From NCBI GenBank assembly GCA_034439655.1, contig JAWXAU010000031.1, positions 1 through 56,722 on the forward strand: DNA of 56,722 nt, read 5' to 3'. The stretch comes from Bacteroidota bacterium (GTDB lineage Bacteria > Bacteroidota > Bacteroidia > UKL13-3). The notes under the pieces were generated by a model that saw only the letters and a list, made by a program, of their open reading frames with translations, ran no database searches and had not been told where the DNA came from. This document shows positions 27,454 to 36,989 of the stretch, piece by piece. Made by a program: the position numbers and the translations under genes. Numbering within the stretch: the first letter of the stretch is position 1; every line of letters starts with the position of its first letter.

Positions 27454-27765
27454 AATCATCGAAAACCCTAACGGTGATTCGCCGCGGCCAATCACTGAGT
27501 ATTTTAATATTTAAACAAAATGAATAAATTCCCAATCTCTCCGCCATTTTGACCTGTTATTAAATTGTTCGCTTACTGTGTCAAAATTAATTGCAGTTTT
27601 GTTTTTGAACTTCTTCTGTGTAAACTTTTCTAACAGTCAAACACTTGTGGAGCGGCCTGTATTGCAAAGCATACAAAATATTTTTTTGTGTAAAAGAACA
27701 GTTTCTGAAAATAGGAATTATCTTTGTAATATTGAAGCCCGAAACTAATTCAGTGGAATTACGTA

Positions 27766-27773
27766 TATATTTG
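27766..27773 (+). promoter_or_regulatory. -7 promoter box (TATATTTG) of the clpC operon
   Basis: Exact TAnnTTTG 18 bp before the clpC ATG. It would start the long clpC-lipB transcript. Confidence 0.5.
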
Positions 27774-27791
27774 TAAAAAAAATTAAGATTT

Positions 27792-30326
27792 ATGGAAGCT
27801 AAGTTTTCGCCCCGTGTTAAAGATGTCATATCCTTCAGTAGAGAAGAAGCCATCAGGTTGGGTCACGATTTTATTGGATGTGAGCATTTGCTGTTGGGAC
27901 TTTTGAGAGAGGGTGATAGCAAAGCCTTACGAACCATGCAGGCATTGGATGTGGACATTGTTCGCGTTCGCAAAAATATTGAAGATAATATTCGCCACAT
28001 GGCCACCGGCCGCATCAGTAATCTGGCCAATATACCTTTAACCAAACAAGCCGAGAAGGTTTTGAAGATCACCTATCTCGAAGCTCGAATTTTTAAAACC
28101 GATGTGATAGGTACGGAGCATTTGCTGCTCTCTATCCTTCGCGACGAAGACAATATGGCCTCACAAGTTTTGGGTCAGTTTGCAGTTAATTATGAAATTT
28201 TTAGAGCTGCTTTGGAAAATAATATCGCCGATATCAAATCGGAATTGCCAACAGATTCGCCCGATGATTATTACCAGGAGCGTAAGCCCAATGAGCCCAA
28301 TAAGCCTAGTAAACCCACGGATATTAAATCAAAGACTCCTGTGCTCGATAACTTTGGTCGTGACCTAACCCGTGCAGCCGAAGACGGAAAATTAGACCCC
28401 ATAGTAGGAAGAGAAAAAGAAATTGAACGTGTATCGCAAATATTATCACGCCGTAAAAAGAACAATCCTGTATTAATAGGTGAGCCTGGTGTTGGTAAAA
28501 CTGCTATCGCCGAAGGTTTAGCTTTAAGAATATCGCAACGCAAAGTTTCAAGAGTATTATTTAATAAACGTGTAGTTACTTTAGATTTAGCATCATTAGT
28601 AGCAGGTACCAAATACCGCGGACAGTTTGAGGAACGCATGAAAGCAGTGATGAACGAGCTTGAAAAATCGCCCGATGTGATTTTGTTTATCGATGAAATA
28701 CATACCATTGTTGGTGCTGGTGGAGCAAGTGGTTCCTTAGATGCTTCCAATATGTTTAAGCCCGCATTGAGCCGCGGTGAGATACAATGTATTGGAGCTA
28801 CTACTTTAGATGAATATCGCCAGTATATAGAAAAAGATGGAGCCTTGGAACGTCGTTTCCAAATGGTTTTAGTGGAGCCAGCCACCGAGGAAGAAAGTAT
28901 TGAGATATTGCAAAACATTCGTGATAAATACGAAGAACATCACTCGGTTTCTTATACCCCCGAAAGTATTATAGCTTGTGTAAAATTAAGTACCCGTTAT
29001 ATGGCAGATAGATTTTTGCCAGACAAAGCAATTGACGTATTGGACGAGGTAGGGGCAAGAGTGCATTTGAACAATATACATGTACCTCAAAATGTATTAG
29101 ACCTCGAAAAACAAATTGAAGAAATTAAGGTTCTGAAAAACCAAGTAGTGAAAAGCCAAAAGTATGAGGAGGCTGCCAAATTACGTGACCGTGAAAAGAA
29201 TCTGTTGGAAAGTTTGGATATCGAAAAAGCCAAATGGGAAGAGGAAACTAAGAACCAAAAATTCAATGTGCTTGAAGATGATGTGGCCGACGTTATAGCC
29301 ATGATGACGGGTATTCCTGTAAAGAAAATTGCACAGAGCGAAAGCAACCGTTTGTTGAAAATGGGTGACGATTTGAAAGCCCGTGTAATAGGACAAGAAG
29401 GAGCAATATTGAAATTGGCCAAAGCAATTCAACGTACTCGTGCAGGATTGAAAAATCCCAATAAACCCATCGGCTCATTTATATTCTTGGGACCAACAGG
29501 TGTGGGCAAAACAGAGCTTGCAAAAGCGTTGTCGCAATACTTGTTCGACACTGATGACGCAATGATCCGCATCGATATGAGTGAGTATATGGAGAAATTC
29601 GCCGTGTCGCGTTTAGTAGGAGCTCCTCCAGGATATGTGGGTTATGAAGAAGGCGGTCAGTTGACAGAGAAAATTCGTCGCAAGCCATACTCGGTAATAT
29701 TATTGGACGAGATAGAAAAAGACCATCCCGACGTGTTTAACTTATTGTTGCAAGTTTTAGATGAAGGATATTTGACGGATAGTATGGGTCGCAAAATCGA
29801 CTTTAGAAATACGATTATCATAATGACTTCCAATATTGGTTCACGTCAATTGAAAGACTTTGGCAGCGGTGTTGGTTTTAATACATCTGCCAAAACAGAT
29901 AATACAGAATCGCATACCAAGAGTGTAATAGAAACAGCCTTGAAGCGTTATTTCTCTCCTGAGTTTTTGAACCGTATTGATGATGTGATTATTTTTAACC
30001 AATTGGAGAAGGAGCACATGCTTGCTATTTTGGAAATCAATTTGAAAAAATTGTTCAAGCGTATTGAGCCTATGGGATTGAAAATTACCGTTACCGATGC
30101 AGCAAAAGAATTCTTGTGCGAAAAAGGATATGATAGCGATTACGGTGCAAGGCCTTTGGGACGAGCAATTCAGAAATTTCTTGAGGATCCCGTAGCAGAA
30201 GAAATGCTTAAGGCTGAAATAAAAGAAGGCGAAATAATAGAAGCTGATTATATAGCTGGGGCTGATGAGTTGACCATTACCATCAACCGCAAAAAGAAAA
30301 AGAAAGAGTCGCCCAAAAACGATTAA
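27792..30326 (+). CDS. clpC: ATP-dependent Clp protease ATP-binding subunit ClpC
   Basis: 844 residues. A double Clp_N repeat spans 1-145 (FSPRVKDVISFSREEA). AAA1 has Walker A GEPGVGKTA near 230-238 and Walker B VILFIDEIHT near 296-305. A UVR-like linker (YEEAAKLRDREKNLLESL) places it in ClpC and not ClpA or ClpB. AAA2 has Walker A GPTGVGKTE near 566-574 and VILLDEIEK. The D2-small domain closes the protein. It unfolds proteins for ClpP in the cytoplasm. It leads a tightly packed ten-gene run. Confidence 0.96.
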   Translation: MEAKFSPRVKDVISFSREEAIRLGHDFIGCEHLLLGLLREGDSKALRTMQALDVDIVRVRKNIEDNIRHMATGRISNLANIPLTKQAEKVLKITYLEARIFKTDVIGTEHLLLSILRDEDNMASQVLGQFAVNYEIFRAALENNIADIKSELPTDSPDDYYQERKPNEPNKPSKPTDIKSKTPVLDNFGRDLTRAAEDGKLDPIVGREKEIERVSQILSRRKKNNPVLIGEPGVGKTAIAEGLALRISQRKVSRVLFNKRVVTLDLASLVAGTKYRGQFEERMKAVMNELEKSPDVILFIDEIHTIVGAGGASGSLDASNMFKPALSRGEIQCIGATTLDEYRQYIEKDGALERRFQMVLVEPATEEESIEILQNIRDKYEEHHSVSYTPESIIACVKLSTRYMADRFLPDKAIDVLDEVGARVHLNNIHVPQNVLDLEKQIEEIKVLKNQVVKSQKYEEAAKLRDREKNLLESLDIEKAKWEEETKNQKFNVLEDDVADVIAMMTGIPVKKIAQSESNRLLKMGDDLKARVIGQEGAILKLAKAIQRTRAGLKNPNKPIGSFIFLGPTGVGKTELAKALSQYLFDTDDAMIRIDMSEYMEKFAVSRLVGAPPGYVGYEEGGQLTEKIRRKPYSVILLDEIEKDHPDVFNLLLQVLDEGYLTDSMGRKIDFRNTIIIMTSNIGSRQLKDFGSGVGFNTSAKTDNTESHTKSVIETALKRYFSPEFLNRIDDVIIFNQLEKEHMLAILEINLKKLFKRIEPMGLKITVTDAAKEFLCEKGYDSDYGARPLGRAIQKFLEDPVAEEMLKAEIKEGEIIEADYIAGADELTITINRKKKKKESPKND

Positions 30327-30331
30327 TACTT

Positions 30332-30805
30332 TTGAAAATTAAAGTACTTTGTATAGGAACCCTTTCGCACAAATACTTGGGCGAAGGGGTTTCTTATTAT
30401 ATACAAAAGCTAAAACATTATGGACGCTTTGAGCTGGTGGAACTGAAGGTACCTAAAAACAAACAAACTGAAGATGCTGCTCAAGTTAAAAAAAATGAAT
30501 TTGTTTTATTTGGAAAACATATAAACGCAGGCGATACGCTTATTCTACTGGATGATAAAGGGCAACAATTCGACTCGGTGGCATTTGCAAATTATATCCA
30601 AGTACAAACAAACCACACGCCGGGGAATTTAGTTTTTTGTATTGGAGGAGCCTTTGGTTTTGATGATGAATTATATAAAATTGCCAAAGCGAAAATATCT
30701 TTTTCCAAACTTACTTTTAACCATCAAATTTTCAGGTTGATATTGTTTGAGCAATTGTATAGGGCCTGTTCTATTTTGAAGAATGAACCCTATCATCATG
30801 CCTGA
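30332..30805 (+). CDS. rlmH: 23S rRNA (pseudouridine-1915-N3)-methyltransferase RlmH
   Basis: 157 residues, the usual length. SPOUT-family motifs are LLDDKGQ (72-78), VFCIGGAFGFDD (101-112) and the C-terminal NEPYHHA, which lines the SAM and ribosome site. It methylates the pseudouridine at position 1915 of helix 69 in the assembled 70S ribosome. The start is TTG, five bases after the clpC stop. It overlaps the next gene by 8 bases, so translation is probably coupled. Confidence 0.95.
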   Translation: MKIKVLCIGTLSHKYLGEGVSYYIQKLKHYGRFELVELKVPKNKQTEDAAQVKKNEFVLFGKHINAGDTLILLDDKGQQFDSVAFANYIQVQTNHTPGNLVFCIGGAFGFDDELYKIAKAKISFSKLTFNHQIFRLILFEQLYRACSILKNEPYHHA

Positions 30806-31526
30806 TCAATCATTTAGTTTTAAACAATTTAGCATAAGGCAAAATTATGCTGCCATGAAGGTAAATACCGATTCTGTATTGCTAGGTGCTTGGGCTGCAA
30901 ATATGATGGAGGGTGAGGAGCGGAAGTTATTGGATATTGGAACAGGCACAGGATTGTTGTCGTTGATGATGTTGCAGAAAAATCATAATTTGGAGATTGA
31001 TGCAGTAGAAATTGATTCAGAAGCCTGTAAAGACGCAGCATTTAACTTTCAACAAAATGAAAGCACTATGCGATTATATCATCTAGATTTTGCAGAATTT
31101 AAGGAAACAACGCATCAAAAGTATGATATCATTATTTCCAACCCGCCCTATTTCGAACCTATTAATTTAAGTAAAATTAATAATACGCAATGGCCTGATG
31201 CACATAGGGCTAAAGCCCGTTTTCATGATTCACTTCCTTTTGAAACTTTGGCTGATGCGAGTAGTTTATTAAACGCGAAGGGGAGTTTTTTTTTGATTAT
31301 CCCGATGCTGTTTTTACAAGAAATTGAAACTTGCTTTAAGAATAAAAAGCTCCACAAACAGTATTATACATTTGTGAAAACGATTGAAAACAAAGGAGTG
31401 AGCAGGGTTTTATGTAAATTTGGAAAAGATGAGGTCCAATTCGACCAAGACCAATTAATTTTGTACCATCAAAACATTATCAAAACTTCCGCTTACGAAA
31501 GCTTGGTAGGAGACTATTATTTGTAA
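30798..31526 (+). CDS. trmN6: tRNA1(Val) (adenine(37)-N6)-methyltransferase
   Basis: 242 residues from the ATG at 30798, which sits inside the last codons of rlmH; an upstream in-frame ATG at 30783 is less likely. The start matches the family (MPDQSFSFKQFSIRQNYAAM). The SAM motif is LLDIGTGTGLLSLMM (44-58) and the adenine-specific catalytic motif is SNPPYF (114-119). It makes m6A37 in tRNA1-Val. A related N6-adenine methyltransferase of RNA is the alternative. It is part of the clpC-lipB run. Confidence 0.9.
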   Translation: MPDQSFSFKQFSIRQNYAAMKVNTDSVLLGAWAANMMEGEERKLLDIGTGTGLLSLMMLQKNHNLEIDAVEIDSEACKDAAFNFQQNESTMRLYHLDFAEFKETTHQKYDIIISNPPYFEPINLSKINNTQWPDAHRAKARFHDSLPFETLADASSLLNAKGSFFLIIPMLFLQEIETCFKNKKLHKQYYTFVKTIENKGVSRVLCKFGKDEVQFDQDQLILYHQNIIKTSAYESLVGDYYL

Positions 31527-31530
31527 TAAA

Positions 31531-32010
31531 ATGGAACTAAAAGAACATATCAAAAACATGTGCTTATATAACCAATGGGCCAATGAAAAGTTGTTTGGTG
31601 CAATTCCTTTGGAGCTTGCTGATGTGGAAATTAATAGCAGTTTTAGCAGTATACGAAAAACTGTTTACCACTTGTGGGATGCGGAAACAGTATGGCTTGA
31701 ACGGCTAATGGATAAGCCATTGACCCCGTGGCCCGCCACTGCAAATTATACAGGTACTTTTGCAGAATCGTTCACATATATAAAAGAACAAGAAAACACT
31801 TACATACAATTTATCGAACAAGCAGATTTATCGAATAGGATTACCTATAAGAATTTAAAAGGAATTGAGTTCTCTAGTAGTTTTTTTGAAATATTATCGC
31901 ATGTGGTTAATCACAGTACCTTTCATAGGGGACAACTTGTTACGATGCTGAGACAAGCTGGTGTAACACAGATTCCGGCTACAGATTTAATCGCATATTA
32001 TAGAAAATAG
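31531..32010 (+). CDS. DinB family protein
   Basis: 159 residues forming the four-helix DinB/YfiT-like bundle. The three metal-binding histidines are visible: His47 in YHLWDAETVW, and His128 and His132 in VNHSTFHRGQL. In related proteins these bind Ni or Zn and support thiol-dependent transferase or detoxification chemistry; the substrate here is unknown. It begins 4 bp after trmN6 and ends 4 bp before the next gene. Confidence 0.9.
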   Translation: MELKEHIKNMCLYNQWANEKLFGAIPLELADVEINSSFSSIRKTVYHLWDAETVWLERLMDKPLTPWPATANYTGTFAESFTYIKEQENTYIQFIEQADLSNRITYKNLKGIEFSSSFFEILSHVVNHSTFHRGQLVTMLRQAGVTQIPATDLIAYYRK

Positions 32011-32014
32011 TATT

Positions 32015-33412
32015 TTGCAAAAAAACGGAATCATACCTTCAAATCCCTTGTTTTATAATATCCAAAATAAAACAGTATTATATACCAAAGATTTGCCTAA
32101 ACATAATGGGCCTTATGATTATAGAGCTATATGCATTTATGCTGCTTGTGGTTTTTTTATGGATGATGATACATACTATACCGATATTAAGTATGTAAAG
32201 CCTGCTTCTAAATATTCGATAAATGATGGCCTTATAACCATAGAAGATAAACCCTATTTCGAGTGGTATTATAAACCACGAGATATCACTTTGGGCCAAG
32301 CTGTGGAAGAGTTTACTGAACTGTTTCACGATATATTAAATACAAGCACAAAAAATAAAAAAATCATACTTCCTTTGTCAGGGGGATTGGATAGCAGAAC
32401 TTTGGCAGCGGGATTGAAAAACCACCCGCATCTTTGGAGTTATTCCTACGGATTTAAAGGGGGAATAAAAGAAACACAGTATAGCAATAAAATTGCAAAT
32501 GCCGAAAAATTTGCCTTTAAAGCTTATGAAATAGAGGAAGGATATTTATGGAACTCGATAGAGAAATTGGCTGTGATAAATGGCTGTATGAGTGAGTTTA
32601 CCCATGCACGACAGATGGCTGTGATTGATGATGTGAGTAAACGCGGCGATGCATTTGTGCTAGGGCATTGGGGTGATGTATTGTTTGATGGCATGGGTGT
32701 TCCTGATAATTTGAGTTTCGATGAACAGGTATCTATCTTATACAAAAAAGTATTGAAAAAAGGTGGAAGGGAATTGGGAATGGAACTTTGGCGTTTGTGG
32801 GAATTGGAAGGAGATTTCGATACGTATTTAAAAGAAAGACTCAATTCAGCTTTAGATAAAATAAAGATTGACAATTCAAACGCAAGAATACGTGCATTTA
32901 AATCTACACATTGGGCACCGAGATGGACAAGTACCAATTTGCAAATATTCTCCCGCAATAGCGAAAATATATTGCCCTATTATAATGACAGAATGTGCGA
33001 GTTTATTTGTGGAATCCCCGAGGACATTTTATGTGGAAGGCAAGTGCAAATCGAATATCTCAAAAAATATGCACCAGAATTGGCTAAAATAAAATGGCAA
33101 GCTTACGATTTGAATTTGTACAGTTATAAGCGTTTCTATCATTGGAGTAACATACCCAATAGGGCTTATAATAAAGTTTGCAATATAATTCAAAAGCCTA
33201 AAATTTTAAGGAATTGGGAATTGCAATTTGTAGGCGATAAAAATGAAGCTAAATTGCATGAATATATATATTATAAATCACTTCAGCCATTAGTCAACGA
33301 AAATGTGGTCAAAAAATTCGAAGCTTTATTCCACCACGAACCTATTAAATATTCGCATGCATTAAGTATGCTTTTAACGCTTTCCTTATTTACCAAGTTA
33401 AAAGAAAGTTAA
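32015..33412 (+). CDS. asparagine-synthase-like enzyme lacking the glutaminase domain
   Basis: 465 residues from a TTG start. The ATP-pyrophosphatase (PP-loop) motif LPLSGGLDSRTLAAG is at 119-133, followed by the Asn_synthase core (GHWGDVLFDGMG, LPYYNDRMCEFICGIPEDIL). The first ~100 residues resemble only the end of an AsnB glutaminase fold: there is no N-terminal Cys2, so glutamine cannot be the direct amide source by the usual route. Such truncated members occur in exopolysaccharide and lasso-peptide clusters, where they amidate or cyclise other substrates. Placement directly before four glycosyltransferases favours surface-glycan modification. Confidence 0.82.
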   Translation: MQKNGIIPSNPLFYNIQNKTVLYTKDLPKHNGPYDYRAICIYAACGFFMDDDTYYTDIKYVKPASKYSINDGLITIEDKPYFEWYYKPRDITLGQAVEEFTELFHDILNTSTKNKKIILPLSGGLDSRTLAAGLKNHPHLWSYSYGFKGGIKETQYSNKIANAEKFAFKAYEIEEGYLWNSIEKLAVINGCMSEFTHARQMAVIDDVSKRGDAFVLGHWGDVLFDGMGVPDNLSFDEQVSILYKKVLKKGGRELGMELWRLWELEGDFDTYLKERLNSALDKIKIDNSNARIRAFKSTHWAPRWTSTNLQIFSRNSENILPYYNDRMCEFICGIPEDILCGRQVQIEYLKKYAPELAKIKWQAYDLNLYSYKRFYHWSNIPNRAYNKVCNIIQKPKILRNWELQFVGDKNEAKLHEYIYYKSLQPLVNENVVKKFEALFHHEPIKYSHALSMLLTLSLFTKLKES

Positions 33413-33414
33413 AT

Positions 33415-34599
33415 TTGCAAAAGAAAAAAACTATAGGACTTGTGGTTGCTCAACCACCTATCTATACAGAAACGTTTCTGTTAAGCAAAATACAAAACCT
33501 TATTGACGATGGTTTTACAGTAATTATTTTTTCTAATTTAAACCGTAAGAATAATACAAATGCTCCACTATATAGCTCTTATACTGAGTTGCGGTTATTT
33601 CAATTATTGTATAAAGTACCCTATATCGCTTTAAAAATTATACAGAATTTCAACACCATTGTGCGATATAAAAAATATATAAAAGAGCTTTATCCATCAA
33701 CTATGGCTCAATTCAAAAATATATTTTCCAATTTGCATATATTATTCAATCCTGTTAACCATATACATTTTGAATTTTCAGTATTAGCAGTAGGGCGTGA
33801 ATATGTGGCAAAAGCAATGCAAGCTAAGATGACCGTGAGTTTCAGGGGATATGATGTAAGTATTTCCTTACTTAAAAACAAAGGTTCTTTTGCAACTGTT
33901 TGGAAAAATGTTGACGGTGTTCATACCATTAGCAATGATTTGGTAAAACGTGCTCTTAAACACGGTTTGAACCCTAATACACCGGTTACCAAAATTGAAC
34001 CAGCTATTGATTTGACGAACTTTGCACCCACCAATATTACTTGGGGAAATGTATTAAATATTACTACAACGGGACGAGTATCGTGGAAGAAAGGCTACCA
34101 ATATGTGTTTGCCGCTTTAACTTTGCTGAAGAAAGAAAATATTGATTTTATATATCATATTATTGGAGGGTTTGAAGAACCAGAAAAAGAAGAGTTCATT
34201 TTTTTAGCTCATTATTACCAATTGGCAGATTATATTATATTTCATGATAAAATGGGACGTGAAGAGCTGAATGCTATTTTGGATAAAACCCATATATACT
34301 TGCAGTACAGTGTGCAAGAAGGTTTTTGCAACGCTACATTAGAAGCACAGGCCAAAGGCTTACTTACCATAGTGTCCGACGCTGGTGGCTTGCCAGAGAA
34401 TGTCGTGAATAACAAAACCGGTTGGGTGGTTGCAAAGAGAAATCCAGTTGCTTTGGCAGCTAAGATAAAGGAATTATATGATATGCCCGAAGATAAGAAA
34501 AAAGAATTCTCTAAGAATGCGATATTACATGTTTCTCAAAATTTTGATATAAGGAAGCAGCAGGATTTGTTCAGAGAATTTTTTAATATTGCAACTTGA
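33415..34599 (+). CDS. glycosyltransferase family 4 protein (paralogue type A)
   Basis: 394 residues from TTG at 33415, two bases after the preceding stop. It starts KKTIGLVVAQPPIYTETFLL. A central HFEFSVLAVGREYVAKAM is followed by VSFRGYDVSIS. The donor domain has NITTTGRVSWKKGYQYVFAA and the GT4 motif EGFCNATLEAQAKGL. It is clearly homologous to the fourth glycosyltransferase (36986), sharing PPxYxExFL, HFEFSxLAxxREYVAKA and RGYDxxIS. Predicted to add a hexose during surface polysaccharide assembly; the sugar cannot be deduced. Confidence 0.88.
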   Translation: MQKKKTIGLVVAQPPIYTETFLLSKIQNLIDDGFTVIIFSNLNRKNNTNAPLYSSYTELRLFQLLYKVPYIALKIIQNFNTIVRYKKYIKELYPSTMAQFKNIFSNLHILFNPVNHIHFEFSVLAVGREYVAKAMQAKMTVSFRGYDVSISLLKNKGSFATVWKNVDGVHTISNDLVKRALKHGLNPNTPVTKIEPAIDLTNFAPTNITWGNVLNITTTGRVSWKKGYQYVFAALTLLKKENIDFIYHIIGGFEEPEKEEFIFLAHYYQLADYIIFHDKMGREELNAILDKTHIYLQYSVQEGFCNATLEAQAKGLLTIVSDAGGLPENVVNNKTGWVVAKRNPVALAAKIKELYDMPEDKKKEFSKNAILHVSQNFDIRKQQDLFREFFNIAT

Positions 34600-34605
34600 T
34601 TTAGC

Positions 34606-35805
34606 ATGAGAATTTCCATTTTTGCCAACGAAATACCCGCTACAGTTTTCATAGAAGATTTGATAACAGCACTTGCAAGTCGAGGCCATGAAGTTTTTAT
34701 TTATGGCAAGTATATAAAAAACCCACATTACGATAATTACCCCAATATCCATATAGTTCATAAACCTAAAACGCAAATAAAAAAGATACTTTATGCCCTG
34801 AAGTATTTTTTTAAATTGATATTTACCAAGCCCAAATTATTAATTCATATTATTAAAATATCAAAAGTAAATTCCTTTATAAGGTGGATGCAAAAGTTTA
34901 ATATGTATATTACTTTGTATGATTGGAATTTGGATATAATCCATATACAATGGGCTAAGTCTGTTACTATACTCGATGAATTGATAAAAGATGGAAAAAT
35001 AAAAACAGTATTAAGTCTGCGAGGAACCCATATAAATGTTTCTCCCATTGTGAATGAGAAAATAAAAAACGAATTTGAAAAATTGTTCCCGTTCATAAAT
35101 GGGTTTCATGGAGTTTCGTATGCAATAATTAGTGAATCTCAGAAGTATTATCATAACTTGCCCAATAGAAGTATAGTGGCCTATCCTTCAATATCAAAAG
35201 AAACATATAATTTATTTAATATTTCCCAACCTTCAGCAATAAATTTTAACATAATTTCGGTTGGTAGGTTTCATCATATTAAAGGATTTATGTATGCACT
35301 GGATGCACTTAAGATATTGATAGACGAAGGCATCCCAGTTTATTATACCCTCGTTGCTTTCGGCACATTGCCCGAACAATTATTATTTCAAATAGAAGAC
35401 TTAGATTTACATAACCATATACGCATCATACCTAGCTTGCCCCACGATGAAGTATTGGCAGCAATACAAAATGCGGATGTATTGCTATTGTCAAGTATAG
35501 ACGAAGGCATTCCCAATGTAATTATTGAAGCCATGGCAGTTGGTACACCGGTAGTATCAACTGATTGTAGCGGTATTGTTGAAGTAATTGAAAATGGTGT
35601 AAATGGTATTATTACGAAGGTTTGCACTCCTTCTTCAATTGCCCAGGGCTTAACAAAGGTGTATAATCTCACACCCAGCGAACGAGAGCAAATGATTTTG
35701 AAAGCCAGAGAGCAGCTAAATGTAAATCATTTGCAAGAAATGCAGTTAAATAATATTGAAAAGTTATATGATTCTGTACTGAACAATTGGAAAGAAACGA
35801 TATGA
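34606..35805 (+). CDS. glycosyltransferase family 4 protein (paralogue type B)
   Basis: 399 residues with ATG start. It opens MRISIFANEIPATVFIEDLI and has GHEVFIYGKYIKNPHY, VLSLRGTHINVSP and the donor-domain motif EGIPNVIIEAMAVGTPVVSTD (EX7E). It is the tandem paralogue of the next gene. No membrane segment is evident, so it acts at the cytoplasmic face. The end overlaps the next start as ATGA. Confidence 0.88.
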   Translation: MRISIFANEIPATVFIEDLITALASRGHEVFIYGKYIKNPHYDNYPNIHIVHKPKTQIKKILYALKYFFKLIFTKPKLLIHIIKISKVNSFIRWMQKFNMYITLYDWNLDIIHIQWAKSVTILDELIKDGKIKTVLSLRGTHINVSPIVNEKIKNEFEKLFPFINGFHGVSYAIISESQKYYHNLPNRSIVAYPSISKETYNLFNISQPSAINFNIISVGRFHHIKGFMYALDALKILIDEGIPVYYTLVAFGTLPEQLLFQIEDLDLHNHIRIIPSLPHDEVLAAIQNADVLLLSSIDEGIPNVIIEAMAVGTPVVSTDCSGIVEVIENGVNGIITKVCTPSSIAQGLTKVYNLTPSEREQMILKAREQLNVNHLQEMQLNNIEKLYDSVLNNWKETI

Positions 35806-36989
35806 AAATTGCTATATATGCTAATGAAATACCGTCTACAGTATTTATAGAGAACTTGATAAAAGGTTTGGCAGAAAGAGGTCATGAGATTTATGTTTAT
35901 GGCAAATATAAAAAGAATCCTCACTATGAAAAACATCGGAATATCCATATTTTAAAGGAACCCATTTCGAAAATACAAATGGTATTTTATGCCTTGAAAT
36001 ATATATTTAAGTTTTTGTTTACAGCTCCTAAAACACTGATTTATCTTTTAAAAACAAGCAAAGACAAAACATATTTATCATGGATTTATCGTTTTAACTT
36101 ATATGCTACTATTGTTCACTTGGAGGTAGCTATTTTTCACATCCAATGGGTTAATTCTATTGTATATATTGATACATTGATAGAAAATAAATTAGCAAAA
36201 ACTGTTGTTAGTTTAAGAGGGACACATCTAAATGTAACACCACTATACCAAGAAGAATGCAAACAAAGTTATGTTAGGTTATTTCCTAAAATAGATGGTT
36301 TTCATGCAGTATCGCATGCCATTATTAACGAAGCAAAAAAGTACGATGCTACTGTTGAGGAGCGGGCACATGTTGCCTACCCGGCAGTAACTGATTCTAC
36401 CTTAAGCAAGTTCACGATTGCAAAAAAACGAAATGAAGGTGTTTTTAAAGTAGTATCTATAGGGAGGCACCATTGGAAGAAAGGATACACCTATGCATTT
36501 GATGCGATCAAGATTTTAAAAGACAATAATATTCCAGTGGAGTATACCATTGTGGCTCAAGGCACACTTGATGAACGGTTATTGCATCAAATAAAAGAAC
36601 TGGAAATTCAGGATTGTATTATAATAACGGGAGGATTATCGCACGATAAAGTATTGGAAAAAGTACAGAAATCGGATGTGTTTTTGTTACCTAGCCTTGA
36701 AGAAGGTGTTGCCAATGTGGTACTTGAGGCTATGGCAGTAGGCACCATAGTGGTATCAAGCGATTGTGGAGGTATGCTTGAAGTAATAAAAGAAGGTGTA
36801 AATGGTTATATAACAAAGAGTGGATATGCAGAGCAGCTTGCGGAGTCACTACTAAAAGTATATCAGTTAAATGAAGATGAAAGCGTAAAAATGATTACGA
36901 ATGCCTATGAAACCATTGTAGCAAAGCATACCCTCAATACACAATTGAACGAAATGGAGATATTATATCAAAATGTAATACAATCTTGA
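35802..36989 (+). CDS. glycosyltransferase family 4 protein (paralogue type B')
   Basis: 395 residues from the ATG at 35802, which overlaps the previous TGA (ATGA). An in-frame start at 35787 would lie in the upstream gene and is not needed. It opens MKIAIYANEIPSTVFIENLI and shares GHEIYVYGKYKKNPHYE, VVSLRGTHLNVTP and EGVANVVLEAMAVGT with its left neighbour, so the pair arose by tandem duplication and then diverged, most likely in acceptor choice. The next gene starts inside its stop codon (TTGA). Confidence 0.88.
   Translation: MKIAIYANEIPSTVFIENLIKGLAERGHEIYVYGKYKKNPHYEKHRNIHILKEPISKIQMVFYALKYIFKFLFTAPKTLIYLLKTSKDKTYLSWIYRFNLYATIVHLEVAIFHIQWVNSIVYIDTLIENKLAKTVVSLRGTHLNVTPLYQEECKQSYVRLFPKIDGFHAVSHAIINEAKKYDATVEERAHVAYPAVTDSTLSKFTIAKKRNEGVFKVVSIGRHHWKKGYTYAFDAIKILKDNNIPVEYTIVAQGTLDERLLHQIKELEIQDCIIITGGLSHDKVLEKVQKSDVFLLPSLEEGVANVVLEAMAVGTIVVSSDCGGMLEVIKEGVNGYITKSGYAEQLAESLLKVYQLNEDESVKMITNAYETIVAKHTLNTQLNEMEILYQNVIQS

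Noticed and set aside
28271-28918. 215-residue minus-strand frame inside clpC
   Set aside because: Antisense of conserved AAA domain codons; no independent motif.
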